DNA from: Euryarchaeota archaeon UBA605 | Lineage (GTDB): Archaea; Thermoplasmatota; Poseidoniia; Poseidoniales; Thalassarchaeaceae | Length of the DNA stretch: 64,000 nucleotides | Direction: 5' to 3' | NCBI GenBank assembly: GCA_002504905.1 | Contig: DATY01000029.1 | Coordinates: forward strand, 85,727 to 149,726 | Shown here: piece after piece, positions 35,101 through 44,776 of the stretch | Numbering within the stretch: the stretch's first letter is position 1 | Layout: every line of letters begins with the position of its first letter | Made by a program: the position numbers and the translations under genes | Notes under the pieces: generated by a model | The model's database searches: none | What the model saw: the letters and a program-made list of their open reading frames with translations, nothing else | Told to the model about the DNA's origin: nothing

Positions 35101-36327
35101 ATGGTTGACACTGAGCTGTACCTCTCTCCAGAGGATAATTTAGTCTTAGATCGACTTAGAGAAAACGGTGAAGCTTGGATCGTTGGAGGATGGGTTAGAG
35201 AAACTTTACTAATGACTGAATCAAAATCTGACCTTGATATTGCTACAACACTTTTACCTAAAGAAGTGATAGAAATATTTCCAAGAACTATTCCAGTAGG
35301 TGAAGAATATGGAACAGTTATTGTTAGATTAGATGGAGAATCAGAGAAACAATGGGAAGTAACAACTCTACGGAAAGACGGAAGTTATGGAGATGGTAGG
35401 AGACCTGATAATGTTTCATTTGGAACAAATATTATTGATGATTTAGCTCGACGTGATTTCACAATAAATGCTATGGCAATAGGAATTGATAACGAGTTAA
35501 TTGACATTTTTGGCGGGAAAAATGACCTAGAACACAACATTGTTAGAGCAGTTGGTAATGCGAATAAGAGAATAGCAGAAGACGGCCTTAGAATATTACG
35601 TGCTTTCAGATTCTTAGATTTGGGAGGGGATAATCTTAGAGTTCTAGATTCAGAACTAGAGTTAGCGATTAAAGAAAATATTGAGATGTTAGAAAAAGTA
35701 TCAAAAGAAAGAATAACTGAAGAAATTAGGAAAATATTGTCTGGAAAAAACTCATATGGAATATTATTAAAAATGAAAGAATTAGGTGTTCTGAATTATA
35801 TTTTGAATGACCTGTCTGCAGAGATAGAAGATTTAGGCGAGGCAAGCTCAATGGTTATCCTTGCAAGATTTTTAAGAAACAATGAATGTAACGGAGAACA
35901 ATTAACTGAAATTTTAAAACAACGATTAATTTTGACAAAAAAAGAAATCGGACAAATCTCTTTCTTACATGAAAATAGAAATTTAAAATTTGATTACAGT
36001 TTAGAAAGTATTAGAAGATTTCAGGTATTACTTTCAAAAGAACAAAAAATATCAATTTTACAATATCATAATGATGAAAAATTTATTGAGAAATACAAAA
36101 ATCTGGGAAATGGAGAAGAAATTATGCAACCTATTCTTAATGGAACAAAAATTTCTGAAATTACTGGAATAAAACCTAGTAGGAAACTTGGTCTACTAAA
36201 AGAATGGTTATTTAGAATTCAAATTGAGCAAAATATCCAGAAAGAGGAAAAAATTATACAAATCCTAGATGAAATTAACTGGAATGATTCAGATCCGGAA
36301 TCTTGGCCAAGATTATCATGGCCTTGA
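35101..36327 (+). CDS. Class II tRNA nucleotidyltransferase (CCA-adding type)
   Basis: A 408-residue polymerase-beta-superfamily enzyme. Motif A is WIVGGWVRETLL followed by SDLDIAT (Asp44, Asp46 metal ligands); ARRDFTINAMAI is motif B; DGLRILRAFRFLD is motif C; KERITEEIRKIL is motif D. This is the bacterial/eukaryotic class II arrangement; archaea normally carry a class I CCA enzyme with a different sequence. The C-terminal helical half is Lys/Glu-rich and diverged. It adds or repairs tRNA 3' CCA ends, although poly(A) polymerase activity is possible in this family. Probably acquired by transfer. Confidence 0.88.
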   Translation: MVDTELYLSPEDNLVLDRLRENGEAWIVGGWVRETLLMTESKSDLDIATTLLPKEVIEIFPRTIPVGEEYGTVIVRLDGESEKQWEVTTLRKDGSYGDGRRPDNVSFGTNIIDDLARRDFTINAMAIGIDNELIDIFGGKNDLEHNIVRAVGNANKRIAEDGLRILRAFRFLDLGGDNLRVLDSELELAIKENIEMLEKVSKERITEEIRKILSGKNSYGILLKMKELGVLNYILNDLSAEIEDLGEASSMVILARFLRNNECNGEQLTEILKQRLILTKKEIGQISFLHENRNLKFDYSLESIRRFQVLLSKEQKISILQYHNDEKFIEKYKNLGNGEEIMQPILNGTKISEITGIKPSRKLGLLKEWLFRIQIEQNIQKEEKIIQILDEINWNDSDPESWPRLSWP

Positions 36328-36837
36328 TCAAAGTTCATTTAGATACTCTATGTATTCATTTTCATCTAAATATTGATCAGCATCATAGTCGAATGGTTGT
36401 ACAATTACACACCATCCATCAGCATATGCATCATCATTAACAAGATCTGGGTTATCCTCAACATCACCGTTTAAAGATACTATTTTACATGAAAATGGAG
36501 CATTAATCAGTAATTTTTCATATTCTGTAGTGACGGTAATCAGTAAATCATCCAGGCCTAATTCGTCTCCACTAGTCATTGGAGTTGGTGCATCATCATC
36601 CTGTGATACTTCTCCATCATCATCATCTGAGTCCTCCATTTTAAATTCAGAATCATCTTCAGGTTTAGTTAGAATTACTCTAATTATATCCCCATGTTCT
36701 GCTCTGATGAATTCGCTCAAGCCTATCTTTACCTGAGAGTCATCCTTCTTTTCGTCTAATACTTGTAACCATAAATGTTCCAAAGTATATTTACGTCCTT
36801 GTGCCACACTAAATTCGACATAATCGCTATCAGCCAT
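36328..36837 (-). CDS. GcvH-like lipoyl-domain protein with acidic insertion
   Basis: About 169 residues from ATG 36837. The H-protein fold is visible: GRKYTLEHLWLQVLDE, VKIGLSEFIRAEHGDIIRVIL, then an EYEKLLINAPFSCKIVSLNG segment where Lys would be lipoylated, and NPDLVNDDAYADGWCVIVQPF. Between the two halves lies an acidic insertion of about 40 residues (EDSDDDDGEVSQDDD). Normal GcvH is about 130 residues with G-x-E-S-V-K at the lipoyl site. No P, T or L glycine-cleavage genes are nearby, so the partner is unknown. Confidence 0.75.
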   Translation of the reverse strand: MADSDYVEFSVAQGRKYTLEHLWLQVLDEKKDDSQVKIGLSEFIRAEHGDIIRVILTKPEDDSEFKMEDSDDDDGEVSQDDDAPTPMTSGDELGLDDLLITVTTEYEKLLINAPFSCKIVSLNGDVEDNPDLVNDDAYADGWCVIVQPFDYDADQYLDENEYIEYLNEL

Positions 36838-36957
36838 ACCAATTCTCGACCTGCGCCCATCTGACAACCGTTTTGAATTGTTCGATTGGAGAAGTTGTTA
36901 CATTTGCCATTACGAGACATTAACAATACCTTTCTCTTCGGACACTCTGGTGAGATA

Positions 36958-38130
36958 ATGGAGTTCATGGAAACAGAAGAACAAAGTATGATTCGAGAGA
37001 TGGTTCGTAGCTTTGCTGAAGAGGTCTTAGCGCCTACTTGTTTAGATAGAGACAGGAATGCTGCACCACCGTTAGATGAATGGCAAAAATTTTGTGAATA
37101 TGGCTTACAGGGCATCACAATTCCTGAAAAATATGGAGGTAGTCCTGTTGATGATATTTCTGAGTCAATAATTATCGAAGAGCTTGCAAGAGTTGATCCG
37201 TCATTTGCAGTAATGTACTGTGTTCATGTAGGACTATGTGCAAAAACAATTGAAATTCATGGAAATGAGGTACAGAAAGAAAAATATCTAACTAGACTTG
37301 CTGGAAACGAAATTGGAGCATATTCACTTTCTGAGGCAGGTGCGGGAACAGATGCAGCTGCAATGGTTTGTAAAGCTAAAAAGACAGATGACGGTAAACA
37401 TTTTATCATTAATGGAGAAAAAATGTGGGTTACAAATGGTAAGAGTGCAGATATTTACGTATTATTCGCTAAAGATGTAGATCATCCCGATTTCGGTGTT
37501 AAAAAGCATGGAGGGACTACTGCTTTTATCGTCGATTCATCGATGGAAGGATTTAGTGTTGGTAAAAAAGAAGAGAAATTAGGGATTCGATCTTCTGATA
37601 CGTGTGTATTACTTCTTGAAAATTGCAAAGTTCCTATTGAGAATGTTTTGAAAGGAGTTGGAGAAGGATTTCCTATTGCAATGAATGCACTTGACAATTC
37701 GAGAATTGGAATAGCTGCTCAAGCATTAGGAATTGCACAAGGTGCATTTGAGTCAGCACTGAATTATTCCCATGAAAGACAAGCATTTGGTAAACCAATT
37801 GCACATCACCAAAGTATTGGAAATTATCTTGCGGATATGGCAACACAAATTGAAGCAGCTAGAATGATGGTTTACAAAGCATCTTGGGCTAAACAGAGAC
37901 ACTATGAGAATGGAGGACATAGACATACGAAGGAAGCCAGTATGGCTAAACTATTCGCAGGAGATACAGCAATGTGGGTATCTGAGAGAGCCGTACAAGT
38001 ACTTGGAGGATATGGCTATACTACTGATTTCCCTGTTGAAAGATTTTTCAGAGATGCGAAAATCACTCAGATTTATGAAGGAACTCAGGAAGTCCAAAGA
38101 ATTGTCATAAATAGAGCAATTAAACCTTAA
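36958..38130 (+). CDS. Acyl-CoA dehydrogenase
   Basis: A 390-residue FAD enzyme that makes a trans-2-enoyl-CoA and passes electrons to ETF. The start at 36958 (MEFMETEEQSMIREMVRSFA) is preferred over an upstream ATG. Landmarks: GAYSLSEAGAGTDAAAM, WVTNGKSADIYVLFAKD, RIGIAAQALGIAQGAFESAL, RQAFGKPIAHHQSIGNYLADM, QVLGGYGYTTDFPVERFFRD and the catalytic Glu in IYEGTQEVQRIVI. It resembles short- or branched-chain dehydrogenases. The stop abuts that of convergent HMG-CoA synthase. Confidence 0.94.
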   Translation: MEFMETEEQSMIREMVRSFAEEVLAPTCLDRDRNAAPPLDEWQKFCEYGLQGITIPEKYGGSPVDDISESIIIEELARVDPSFAVMYCVHVGLCAKTIEIHGNEVQKEKYLTRLAGNEIGAYSLSEAGAGTDAAAMVCKAKKTDDGKHFIINGEKMWVTNGKSADIYVLFAKDVDHPDFGVKKHGGTTAFIVDSSMEGFSVGKKEEKLGIRSSDTCVLLLENCKVPIENVLKGVGEGFPIAMNALDNSRIGIAAQALGIAQGAFESALNYSHERQAFGKPIAHHQSIGNYLADMATQIEAARMMVYKASWAKQRHYENGGHRHTKEASMAKLFAGDTAMWVSERAVQVLGGYGYTTDFPVERFFRDAKITQIYEGTQEVQRIVINRAIKP

Positions 38131-39684
38131 TTATTCAACCCATGAATATTTTCTTTGACCTTCTAGAACATCATCCCCGCCCACAGAAACTAAGGCAAAT
38201 TCATTTTTTGGAGATAAAATTGATTTTTTCGCAGTGCCTCTATGCAGTGATTCATAAATTTCTTTATCGATAGGATGTCGTTCATCAAGTCTGTTAAATA
38301 AATTGAATCTTGCTGCAATTTGTTTCCATTCTGGTTGTAAAATTCCTTCAAAGACTTTTGCTTTAGCACCCGATCCATAACCACACAGACCTATTCTTTC
38401 ACCGATCATTTTTTCATTATCCAAATGATCTGACTCAATTGTAGACATTAAAGCTAGAAAAATCGAACCTGTATATTGATTTCCAACAAGGCTAGATGCC
38501 CTTTGTGCTTTCTCAATTCTAGCATCAACAAAATCCTTAAACATCGAAGTTTTAGAAATTAATCGGCGATATTGATCGTTGGCTTTCTCAAACTCTTCAT
38601 ATCCTTCCGCAGAATCTTCAAAATCTCCTGGAAGAGGTTCGTCTCCAATTTCTTCAATAATTTCATTCCATAAAGGTAGATTTCTTCTATCATGTCTAAA
38701 AACATCTGGAAACATTCTTTTTCCTTGAAATGCATAAGGTAGATGAACAATTATTCTCTTCCACTGTTCGGTCAAAATATCATCTTCATCAGGATTATAC
38801 CGGCCAGACCTAATTGCTTCAATTCTAAAATTTATGAATGCTTGTTTAACAGATTCTGAATAACAACGATTAGAAAACTGACCATCGAAAACAGGAGTAT
38901 CTTTATGAATCTTCAAAGTTTTAGACTCAAAAAGAATATTATCTTTAAGTGTCGAAAAAGGTAATACGTCAAGTATTTTCTCCACTAGTCCTGACTTTCT
39001 AGGTTTTTCACCAGCTTCTTCAGCCAGATCTAGGACGTTCTCTACCACCGTTTTCATATCTACTTCTCTCCTAGGTTTGAAAAAGTCATGAACAGGCATT
39101 GTTGAAACCCCCCAATTATCTGGAATTACAATTAATCTAGGATTATGTCGTATTAGTATCGCTCCCCCTCCAGCGCCTTGAGTATATTCTCCAGATGACT
39201 CAAGATCATATTTTGCATTATCTGCGAAAACAACTATTCCAATTCTATCTTGAGATTCTCCTCCTCTTGCAACCCAATCTAGTGTATTGTGCATTGCATC
39301 TACAGCCCCTATACAAGCAAATGTCAAATCTACAACATCACAATGCCTAAAACAATCTTCTCCAAATTGTTCTTGATATCTTTGTTCTAACATATCCATA
39401 ATGTAAGTTGCAGTAGGTTTAGCGCCATCAAGTGCTGATTCAGTACCGAGATAGATTCTACCAATATTATTAGGATCGAGATTATTTCGATCTATTAATC
39501 TAGCACAGGCATTAGCACCCATAGTAGCTGTATCTTCATGCACGTCTGGAATTGCCATTGCTTTCAATCCAAGACCTCGATTTAGTTTTCCAAAATCAGC
39601 ACCACGAAACTCAGCAAAATCTTCCATATCAAAATATAGTTTAGGAAAATGTATGGATATATCGTCAATTCCTACCTCTGTCAT
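38131..39684 (-). CDS. Hydroxymethylglutaryl-CoA synthase, long form
   Basis: 517 residues from ATG 39684 (MTEVGIDDISIHFPKLYF). The enzyme condenses acetoacetyl-CoA with acetyl-CoA in the mevalonate route to archaeal lipids. The catalytic Cys124 is in DLTFACIGAVDAM and the general base Glu82 in YLGTESALDGAK. Also seen: FADNAKYDLESSGEYTQGAGGGAILI and NQYTGSIFLALMS. Length is near eukaryotic HMGCS (about 500) rather than the short archaeal form (about 350), with a charged insertion around residues 370-420. Confidence 0.9.
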   Translation of the reverse strand: MTEVGIDDISIHFPKLYFDMEDFAEFRGADFGKLNRGLGLKAMAIPDVHEDTATMGANACARLIDRNNLDPNNIGRIYLGTESALDGAKPTATYIMDMLEQRYQEQFGEDCFRHCDVVDLTFACIGAVDAMHNTLDWVARGGESQDRIGIVVFADNAKYDLESSGEYTQGAGGGAILIRHNPRLIVIPDNWGVSTMPVHDFFKPRREVDMKTVVENVLDLAEEAGEKPRKSGLVEKILDVLPFSTLKDNILFESKTLKIHKDTPVFDGQFSNRCYSESVKQAFINFRIEAIRSGRYNPDEDDILTEQWKRIIVHLPYAFQGKRMFPDVFRHDRRNLPLWNEIIEEIGDEPLPGDFEDSAEGYEEFEKANDQYRRLISKTSMFKDFVDARIEKAQRASSLVGNQYTGSIFLALMSTIESDHLDNEKMIGERIGLCGYGSGAKAKVFEGILQPEWKQIAARFNLFNRLDERHPIDKEIYESLHRGTAKKSILSPKNEFALVSVGGDDVLEGQRKYSWVE

Positions 39685-39770
39685 AGCAATCCTTCCGAGT
39701 CTCGCGCAAAGCAATGGGGTTATGATATCTACTATAGAATTAGGTTTAACCTGCCGATAATTAAAACGCA

Positions 39771-40886
39771 TCACTGCGAGCCGGTGATTTTATTCATATT
39801 ATCTAATAAATCATTATTATCTGAAAAATGCTCAGAAATCGGCTTTAATACATCTGCTAATCCTTTGGCCACAGCCATTTTAGCATCAAAAGGGTGTACA
39901 TTTCCTTCGTTAATTGCTGAAATAAGTGAATCGGTACTTTCCCAAGACGAAGGTTGGCCGAATTCAGGTTTAGGTTCAATATTTAATCTACCAATTCTTG
40001 GTATTATTATGTATCTAATAATTTCATAAACAGCAGAATTATCATTACCTATTTCGAGGAATGCTTTACGTAACTTTTTCTCTAATTTTTTAGGAGTATC
40101 ATGCAATAGAATCGCATTATTTGGGTCAGATTTAGACATTTTATGATCATATGAATCCATTCTACCACTAGCACCCTTAAGACCGGATAACATTGGAGTG
40201 TGTATACAAGTAGCTTTAGTCCATTTATTCCTATCTGCAACTTCCCTCATGTACATGTGAGCTTTTCGCTGATCCATTCCTCCAAGTGCTATATCAATTT
40301 CTAACTCAAAAATATCCGCAGATTGTAAAGCAGGATAGAAAAACGCTGATAAATCGTGATCTGATGAATCTTCATCCCGACCCATGATACTGAATGTTCT
40401 CCTAACTCGAGATAAACTCATATTTTTTGAGCATCTCAATACTCTTTCCCAATATTTCCCAGAATCCATTATTTCAGATGCTCGAATAAATCTTAATTGA
40501 CCCGGACCATTTCCTTCTTCTGGAAAATTAAGTAAAACTCTGAAAACTTCAGACATATAATCAGCCGCTAGAGATATTTTCTCCATATCTCTTGAAAACT
40601 TATCATTTACCCATGCATGCCAATCAGCTAGTAAAACTGTAACGTTTACTTTCTCCGCAAGTAAATTTTCCATTGTTTCTGCTAAAACCATCCACCCAAG
40701 ATGAGCTTTTCCACTTGGTTCTAAACCGATATATGCATTAATCTGATTATTGCCTGAATGACTTTTGCCTCCAGAAATAATATTTTCAACATGTTCAATA
40801 CCAATGATTTCTTCACAATTACTGAACATTCTGTTAATTCTTGAACGATCTTTATCATTAAGATTTGATAAAGGTTCTGAACTCAT
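39771..40886 (-). CDS. tyrS: Tyrosyl-tRNA synthetase
   Basis: A 371-residue class I synthetase of archaeal/eukaryotic type. The HIGH-like signature is YIGLEPSGKAHLGWMV and the KMSKS loop is YDHKMSKSDPNNAILLHD. FFYPALQSADIF and ALGGMDQRKAHMYMREVA line the tyrosine pocket. It is short, without the bacterial S4-like C-terminal domain. Next to it is an unknown 181-residue gene 12 bases upstream. Confidence 0.95.
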   Translation of the reverse strand: MSSEPLSNLNDKDRSRINRMFSNCEEIIGIEHVENIISGGKSHSGNNQINAYIGLEPSGKAHLGWMVLAETMENLLAEKVNVTVLLADWHAWVNDKFSRDMEKISLAADYMSEVFRVLLNFPEEGNGPGQLRFIRASEIMDSGKYWERVLRCSKNMSLSRVRRTFSIMGRDEDSSDHDLSAFFYPALQSADIFELEIDIALGGMDQRKAHMYMREVADRNKWTKATCIHTPMLSGLKGASGRMDSYDHKMSKSDPNNAILLHDTPKKLEKKLRKAFLEIGNDNSAVYEIIRYIIIPRIGRLNIEPKPEFGQPSSWESTDSLISAINEGNVHPFDAKMAVAKGLADVLKPISEHFSDNNDLLDNMNKITGSQ

Positions 40887-40898
40887 TTAATCACCAAA

Positions 40899-41444
40899 TT
40901 ATTTGAATAATTTATCTAATTTTTCACCGCGACCCGCTGCTCTAGTATTTTCACCTTCTTCCAAGGCTGCTTCAATCTCAGCAATCAATGCCTCTGCTTG
41001 AGATTTTTTCTCATCCGAAACATTACTTGACATCTTCATGAAATGTCTTGCTGAACTAACTGCGGATTTAGCCTTAGAAGCTTTTTTTGCCCATTCCTTT
41101 GCTTTATCACCGCGTTGCTTCGAATTATATCCAGTTGCCTCATCAAGAAATTGCGTCCATCTTTTACGGCTATCCTGTGCAATTTTCATGGCTTCTGGAT
41201 CATCAAAATTAGGAGGTACATTCTTCACATCAATTACTAAAGCACCAGTTTCTGAAAAACTTCCCTCTATTGAAGTCATAATATCATGAGAACCAGAAAA
41301 AGAGCCATCATCATTAGCCTCCACTTTCTCAAAATATTTACCAGCCAATACTGCTAAACCACCATCTGCATTAATTTGTTTCATCAATCCTCGCTTAACG
41401 TCGAATCTCTCCATAAGCCTAGCGCGAAGTAATTGCTTATTCAA
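40899..41444 (-). CDS. Conserved archaeal protein, possible DUF5611 family
   Basis: 181 residues. The first part (ERFDVKRGLMKQINADGGLAVLAGKYF) and FLDEATGYNSKQRGDKAKEW resemble what I recall of the DUF5611 proteins of euryarchaea, where the segment ends in ATGYxxKxR. The C-terminal third is a charged helix (KKASKAKSAVSSARHFMKM...AEIEAALEEG). No enzyme motif was seen. It is upstream of tyrS in the same operon. Confidence 0.6.
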   Translation of the reverse strand: MNKQLLRARLMERFDVKRGLMKQINADGGLAVLAGKYFEKVEANDDGSFSGSHDIMTSIEGSFSETGALVIDVKNVPPNFDDPEAMKIAQDSRKRWTQFLDEATGYNSKQRGDKAKEWAKKASKAKSAVSSARHFMKMSSNVSDEKKSQAEALIAEIEAALEEGENTRAAGRGEKLDKLFK

Positions 41445-41513
41445 TACTACGAGAGAAAGATAACCACAGATGACAATAAACAGGCCTAAACCTACATCCG
41501 TTTTCGCAAGACT

Positions 41514-42731
41514 ATGACTGCGTTGAGAACGGTTATTGTTGGGTTGATGACGACTTTAGTATTCGCATCACCTATTGTTGGTGCGGAATCAGCAGTAGAG
41601 CTTGATTCAGTTATTCATCTAAGTGAGGCCGATTTATCGATAAAAGGGATTGCAGAAAATCCAGAAGAAACAAAAATTCTAGTCTATGCTGAAGGAGGTT
41701 ATGCCAGTATTATCTCATCAAAGAATCCTGGAAATGAACAAGTATTACTCGCTGCAAGTGACAATCAAACAATGAGGGATGCTGATTGGCATCCAGGCGG
41801 AGGAACTGCATTTTTAGTTGGAGACGAAGGGATGATTCTTCGATATGCAGCAGATGATTTTTCCTTAACACAAGCCGGAGAAAAAATGAACTTCGGACAA
41901 ACAGATTTAAATTCAGTTGCATGGAATACTGCCGGTTCATGGGCCTATGTTGGAGGTGATGATGGATGGTTATGGAGAATTCGAGCAGAAGGTGATGGTG
42001 GACTTGATACTCATCTAATTGAAGGACGTGGAGAGGGAGACATATCAGATATTGATTGCCACGATGATATCATGCTTTGCGTGGTATCTTCAGTAACGGA
42101 TGGAATTGGGATAATAGATAGAAATCATGTTCTCACTTGGATTGGAGGGAGTTTCTATCCATGGACAAGTGTCATTTGCCCTTCAAACTATTACTTATCT
42201 TGTGTATCAGTTTCCAGTAGTCAAGAAATGGGTTTAATTCAATTACATTCAACAAATGCTGTAGAAAGTCAATTATCAGTTAGCACTGTTAAAGGAGTTG
42301 AAGGGCAATTTACACATCTTAGTCATCAAGATGATGCTAGATCACTAATCGTAGTAGCACCATTTGCATTACTTGAGCACGATGTTAGTAAAAATGCAAC
42401 ATTCCCATGGTTAGAAAATGGAGATGCACAAAAATTTGATATTGAAATTTCTGGTGAAAGAATAATTGGAACTTGGAACTCTGGAGAAGATAGTGGATGG
42501 CTAATTACAAGTCGTGGCACTGTGATTGAGTTTCACTCTACAGAGAAAGGAAGTGAAATTGGAGTAATACTTGGAGGCATTGTGGGCTTCTTAATTCCAT
42601 TAACTATCGGATTGTTGATACTAACTTTAGTCTACACCGCTTCCCCCAGACTACAATATTGGATGACAATGAAGTTCGGAAATAAACAAGAAAAAAGAGA
42701 TGCGAAGAGAAGAGGGAAAGGAAAAAGATAG
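41514..42731 (+). CDS. Exported beta-propeller protein with C-terminal membrane helix
   Basis: 405 residues. Signal peptide TVIVGLMTTLVFASPIVGAES, then repeated short propeller blades of the type DADWHPGGGTAFLVGDEGMILRY and SVAWNTAGSWAYVGGDDGWLWRI, similar in phrasing to YCF48/Hcf136-like or WD40-type blades. A membrane helix (VILGGIVGFLIPLTIGLLILTLVY) and a strongly basic tail (KRDAKRRGKGKR) put the propeller outside and the tail in the cytoplasm. No active site; probably a scaffold or assembly factor. Confidence 0.8.
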   Translation: MTALRTVIVGLMTTLVFASPIVGAESAVELDSVIHLSEADLSIKGIAENPEETKILVYAEGGYASIISSKNPGNEQVLLAASDNQTMRDADWHPGGGTAFLVGDEGMILRYAADDFSLTQAGEKMNFGQTDLNSVAWNTAGSWAYVGGDDGWLWRIRAEGDGGLDTHLIEGRGEGDISDIDCHDDIMLCVVSSVTDGIGIIDRNHVLTWIGGSFYPWTSVICPSNYYLSCVSVSSSQEMGLIQLHSTNAVESQLSVSTVKGVEGQFTHLSHQDDARSLIVVAPFALLEHDVSKNATFPWLENGDAQKFDIEISGERIIGTWNSGEDSGWLITSRGTVIEFHSTEKGSEIGVILGGIVGFLIPLTIGLLILTLVYTASPRLQYWMTMKFGNKQEKRDAKRRGKGKR

Positions 42732-42790
42732 GGTTAGATTTTGACTAGTCCAATCAGGAACATTCATGTGGCCTCTATTATCGCCCGCAA

Positions 42791-43972
42791 ATGAGAATTA
42801 TGGCATATGAGGCTCTAGACTTCTACGATGTTGACTCGTTATTGACTGAAGAAGAAAGAATGGTTCGAGACATGGTACGCGATTGGGTAGATGAAGAAGT
42901 CATTCCAAACATCGAAATTGCTTGTAGAGATGGAGTATTTCCAGATGAGTGGAGAGTTGCTTTAGGAGAAATGGGAGTACTTGGTGCGCCCCTAAAAGGT
43001 TATGATTGCCCAGGACTTTCATATACCGCTTATGGTGTTATTTGCAGAGAATTAGAAAGAGGCGATAGTGGTCTTAGATCTTTTGCTAGTGTCCAAGGTT
43101 CTCTTGCAATGTATCCAATATGGGATTTCGGTAGCGAAGAACAAAAAAATCACTATTTACCTAAAATGGCAAGTGGAGAATGGATTGGCTGTTTTGGACT
43201 GACAGAACCAGATTATGGATCTAATCCTGGTGATATGATTACCAAAGCAGAAGATATGGGAGACCATTATCTTCTAAATGGCGCGAAAATGTGGATAACT
43301 AATGGTTCAATTGCAGAACTTGCAATAGTTTGGGCGAAATTGGATGGAGTTATTCGAGGATTTATTGTTGAAAAGAATGATCCAGGTTTTTCTGCTCCTG
43401 AGATGAAAGGTAAACATTCTCTAAAAGCTAGCGTAACAAGTGAATTAGTATTCCAAGATTGTAAAATTCCAAAAGATAGAATGCTTCCAGGAGTAAAAGG
43501 ATTGAGAGGTCCTTTTTCCTGTCTAAATAATGCAAGATTTGGAATTTCCTGGGGAGCACTGGGTTCTGCTCAAGCATGTTTTGATTCTGCTAAAGATTAT
43601 GCTATGAGTAGAATCCAATTTAATCATCCGATCGCATCATATCAATTAGTACAGAATAAATTATCTTGGATGTTAAGAGAAATCACGAAAGGGCAATTGT
43701 TAGCATACCATTTAGGGCAAAAGAAAGATGCTGGAACTTGGATTCCAGAGCATATTTCGCTGGCTAAAATGAATAATGTCGATATCGCTCTTGAAATTGC
43801 GAGAGTCGCAAGAGACATCCACGGAGCTAATGGAATATTAGATGAATATCCTATTATGAGGCATATGGCAAATTTAGAATCAGTAAAAACATATGAAGGT
43901 ACTCATGATATCCACAATCTAATTATTGGTAGACACATTACTGGAATCCAAGCATTTACCAGAGAAGCTTGA
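42791..43972 (+). CDS. gcdH: Glutaryl-CoA dehydrogenase-like acyl-CoA dehydrogenase
   Basis: 393 residues; starts at 42791 or 42800 are both possible. The GCDH group signature is strong: GSEEQKNHYLPKMASGEWIGCFGLTEPDYGSNPGDM (in parts), SCLNNARFGISWGALGSAQACFDSAKDYA, RIQFNHPIASYQLVQNKL, and the catalytic Glu in KTYEGTHDIHNLIIGRHITG. GCDH oxidises and decarboxylates glutaryl-CoA to crotonyl-CoA in lysine and tryptophan breakdown. It precedes etfB and etfA, the electron acceptor, with a short gap. Confidence 0.9.
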   Translation: MRIMAYEALDFYDVDSLLTEEERMVRDMVRDWVDEEVIPNIEIACRDGVFPDEWRVALGEMGVLGAPLKGYDCPGLSYTAYGVICRELERGDSGLRSFASVQGSLAMYPIWDFGSEEQKNHYLPKMASGEWIGCFGLTEPDYGSNPGDMITKAEDMGDHYLLNGAKMWITNGSIAELAIVWAKLDGVIRGFIVEKNDPGFSAPEMKGKHSLKASVTSELVFQDCKIPKDRMLPGVKGLRGPFSCLNNARFGISWGALGSAQACFDSAKDYAMSRIQFNHPIASYQLVQNKLSWMLREITKGQLLAYHLGQKKDAGTWIPEHISLAKMNNVDIALEIARVARDIHGANGILDEYPIMRHMANLESVKTYEGTHDIHNLIIGRHITGIQAFTREA

Positions 43973-44011
43973 AACATACTATAAAATTGATAAAAAAAAA
44001 GAGGGGAAAAA

Positions 44012-44767
44012 ATGAACATAACTGTACTGCTAAAACAAGTCCCAGACACAACAGCAAAAATTACTATCTCAAATGGGAAAGTTGATGAGAACTCAGTAAG
44101 TAAGTGGTCAATGAGTCCTTACGATGAGTATGCTCTAGAATCCGGACTTCAATTAAAAGAAGCAACTGGAGGGAATCTTGTAGCGATAACTTGCGGCCCT
44201 GAAAGAACAAAAAAAATGCTCACCGATGCCGCTGCTGTTGGTGCTGATACTCTTGTTCATATCTCAGATGACGGAGTCACCGATAGTACTCATGTCCAAC
44301 AATTACTAGCAGCTGCTGTAAAAAAATATGACTCTCATGTAGTGTTATGCGGCAAACAAGCAGCAGATACCAACGCTGGTTCAACTGGACCGGGGGTTGC
44401 TGAATTAATTGATGCTGCATGCATTACTTTGGTTTCAGAAGTAAATCATTCTGAAGGTAATTTTTTGACAATTAGGCCAAGTAATTCAGGAACAGAGAAA
44501 GTAATGGTTTCCGGGCTCAGTGTTTTCGCATTTGATAAAGGTACATCAGAACTTAGGCGGCCTAATGTTAGAGGAATAATGATGGCTAAAAAGAAGCCTA
44601 TTGAGGCAATATCATCTAGCGATTTGGGAGTCAATTTAAGTTCTTCAAATGTAAAGTTGAATTCTCAAAACCCTCCTCCGGAAAAGCCCGCAGGGCAGAA
44701 ATTTGAAGGAGCAGAGCATATCAATGAAGTAGTATCAAAATTAAGAAACGAGGCAAATGTAATTTGA
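44012..44767 (+). CDS. etfB: Electron transfer flavoprotein beta subunit
   Basis: 251 residues; GAGGGG precedes the ATG. ETF-beta signature: MNITVLLKQVPDTTAKITI, SMSPYDEYALESGLQLKEATGG, and CGKQAADTNAGSTGPGVAELI for AMP binding and contact with dehydrogenases. With EtfA it accepts electrons from the acyl-CoA dehydrogenases upstream. The C-terminal arm (EKPAGQKFEGAEHINEVVSKL) wraps the partner. etfA starts nine bases later. Confidence 0.95.
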   Translation: MNITVLLKQVPDTTAKITISNGKVDENSVSKWSMSPYDEYALESGLQLKEATGGNLVAITCGPERTKKMLTDAAAVGADTLVHISDDGVTDSTHVQQLLAAAVKKYDSHVVLCGKQAADTNAGSTGPGVAELIDAACITLVSEVNHSEGNFLTIRPSNSGTEKVMVSGLSVFAFDKGTSELRRPNVRGIMMAKKKPIEAISSSDLGVNLSSSNVKLNSQNPPPEKPAGQKFEGAEHINEVVSKLRNEANVI

Positions 44768-44776
44768 GGTGGAAAA

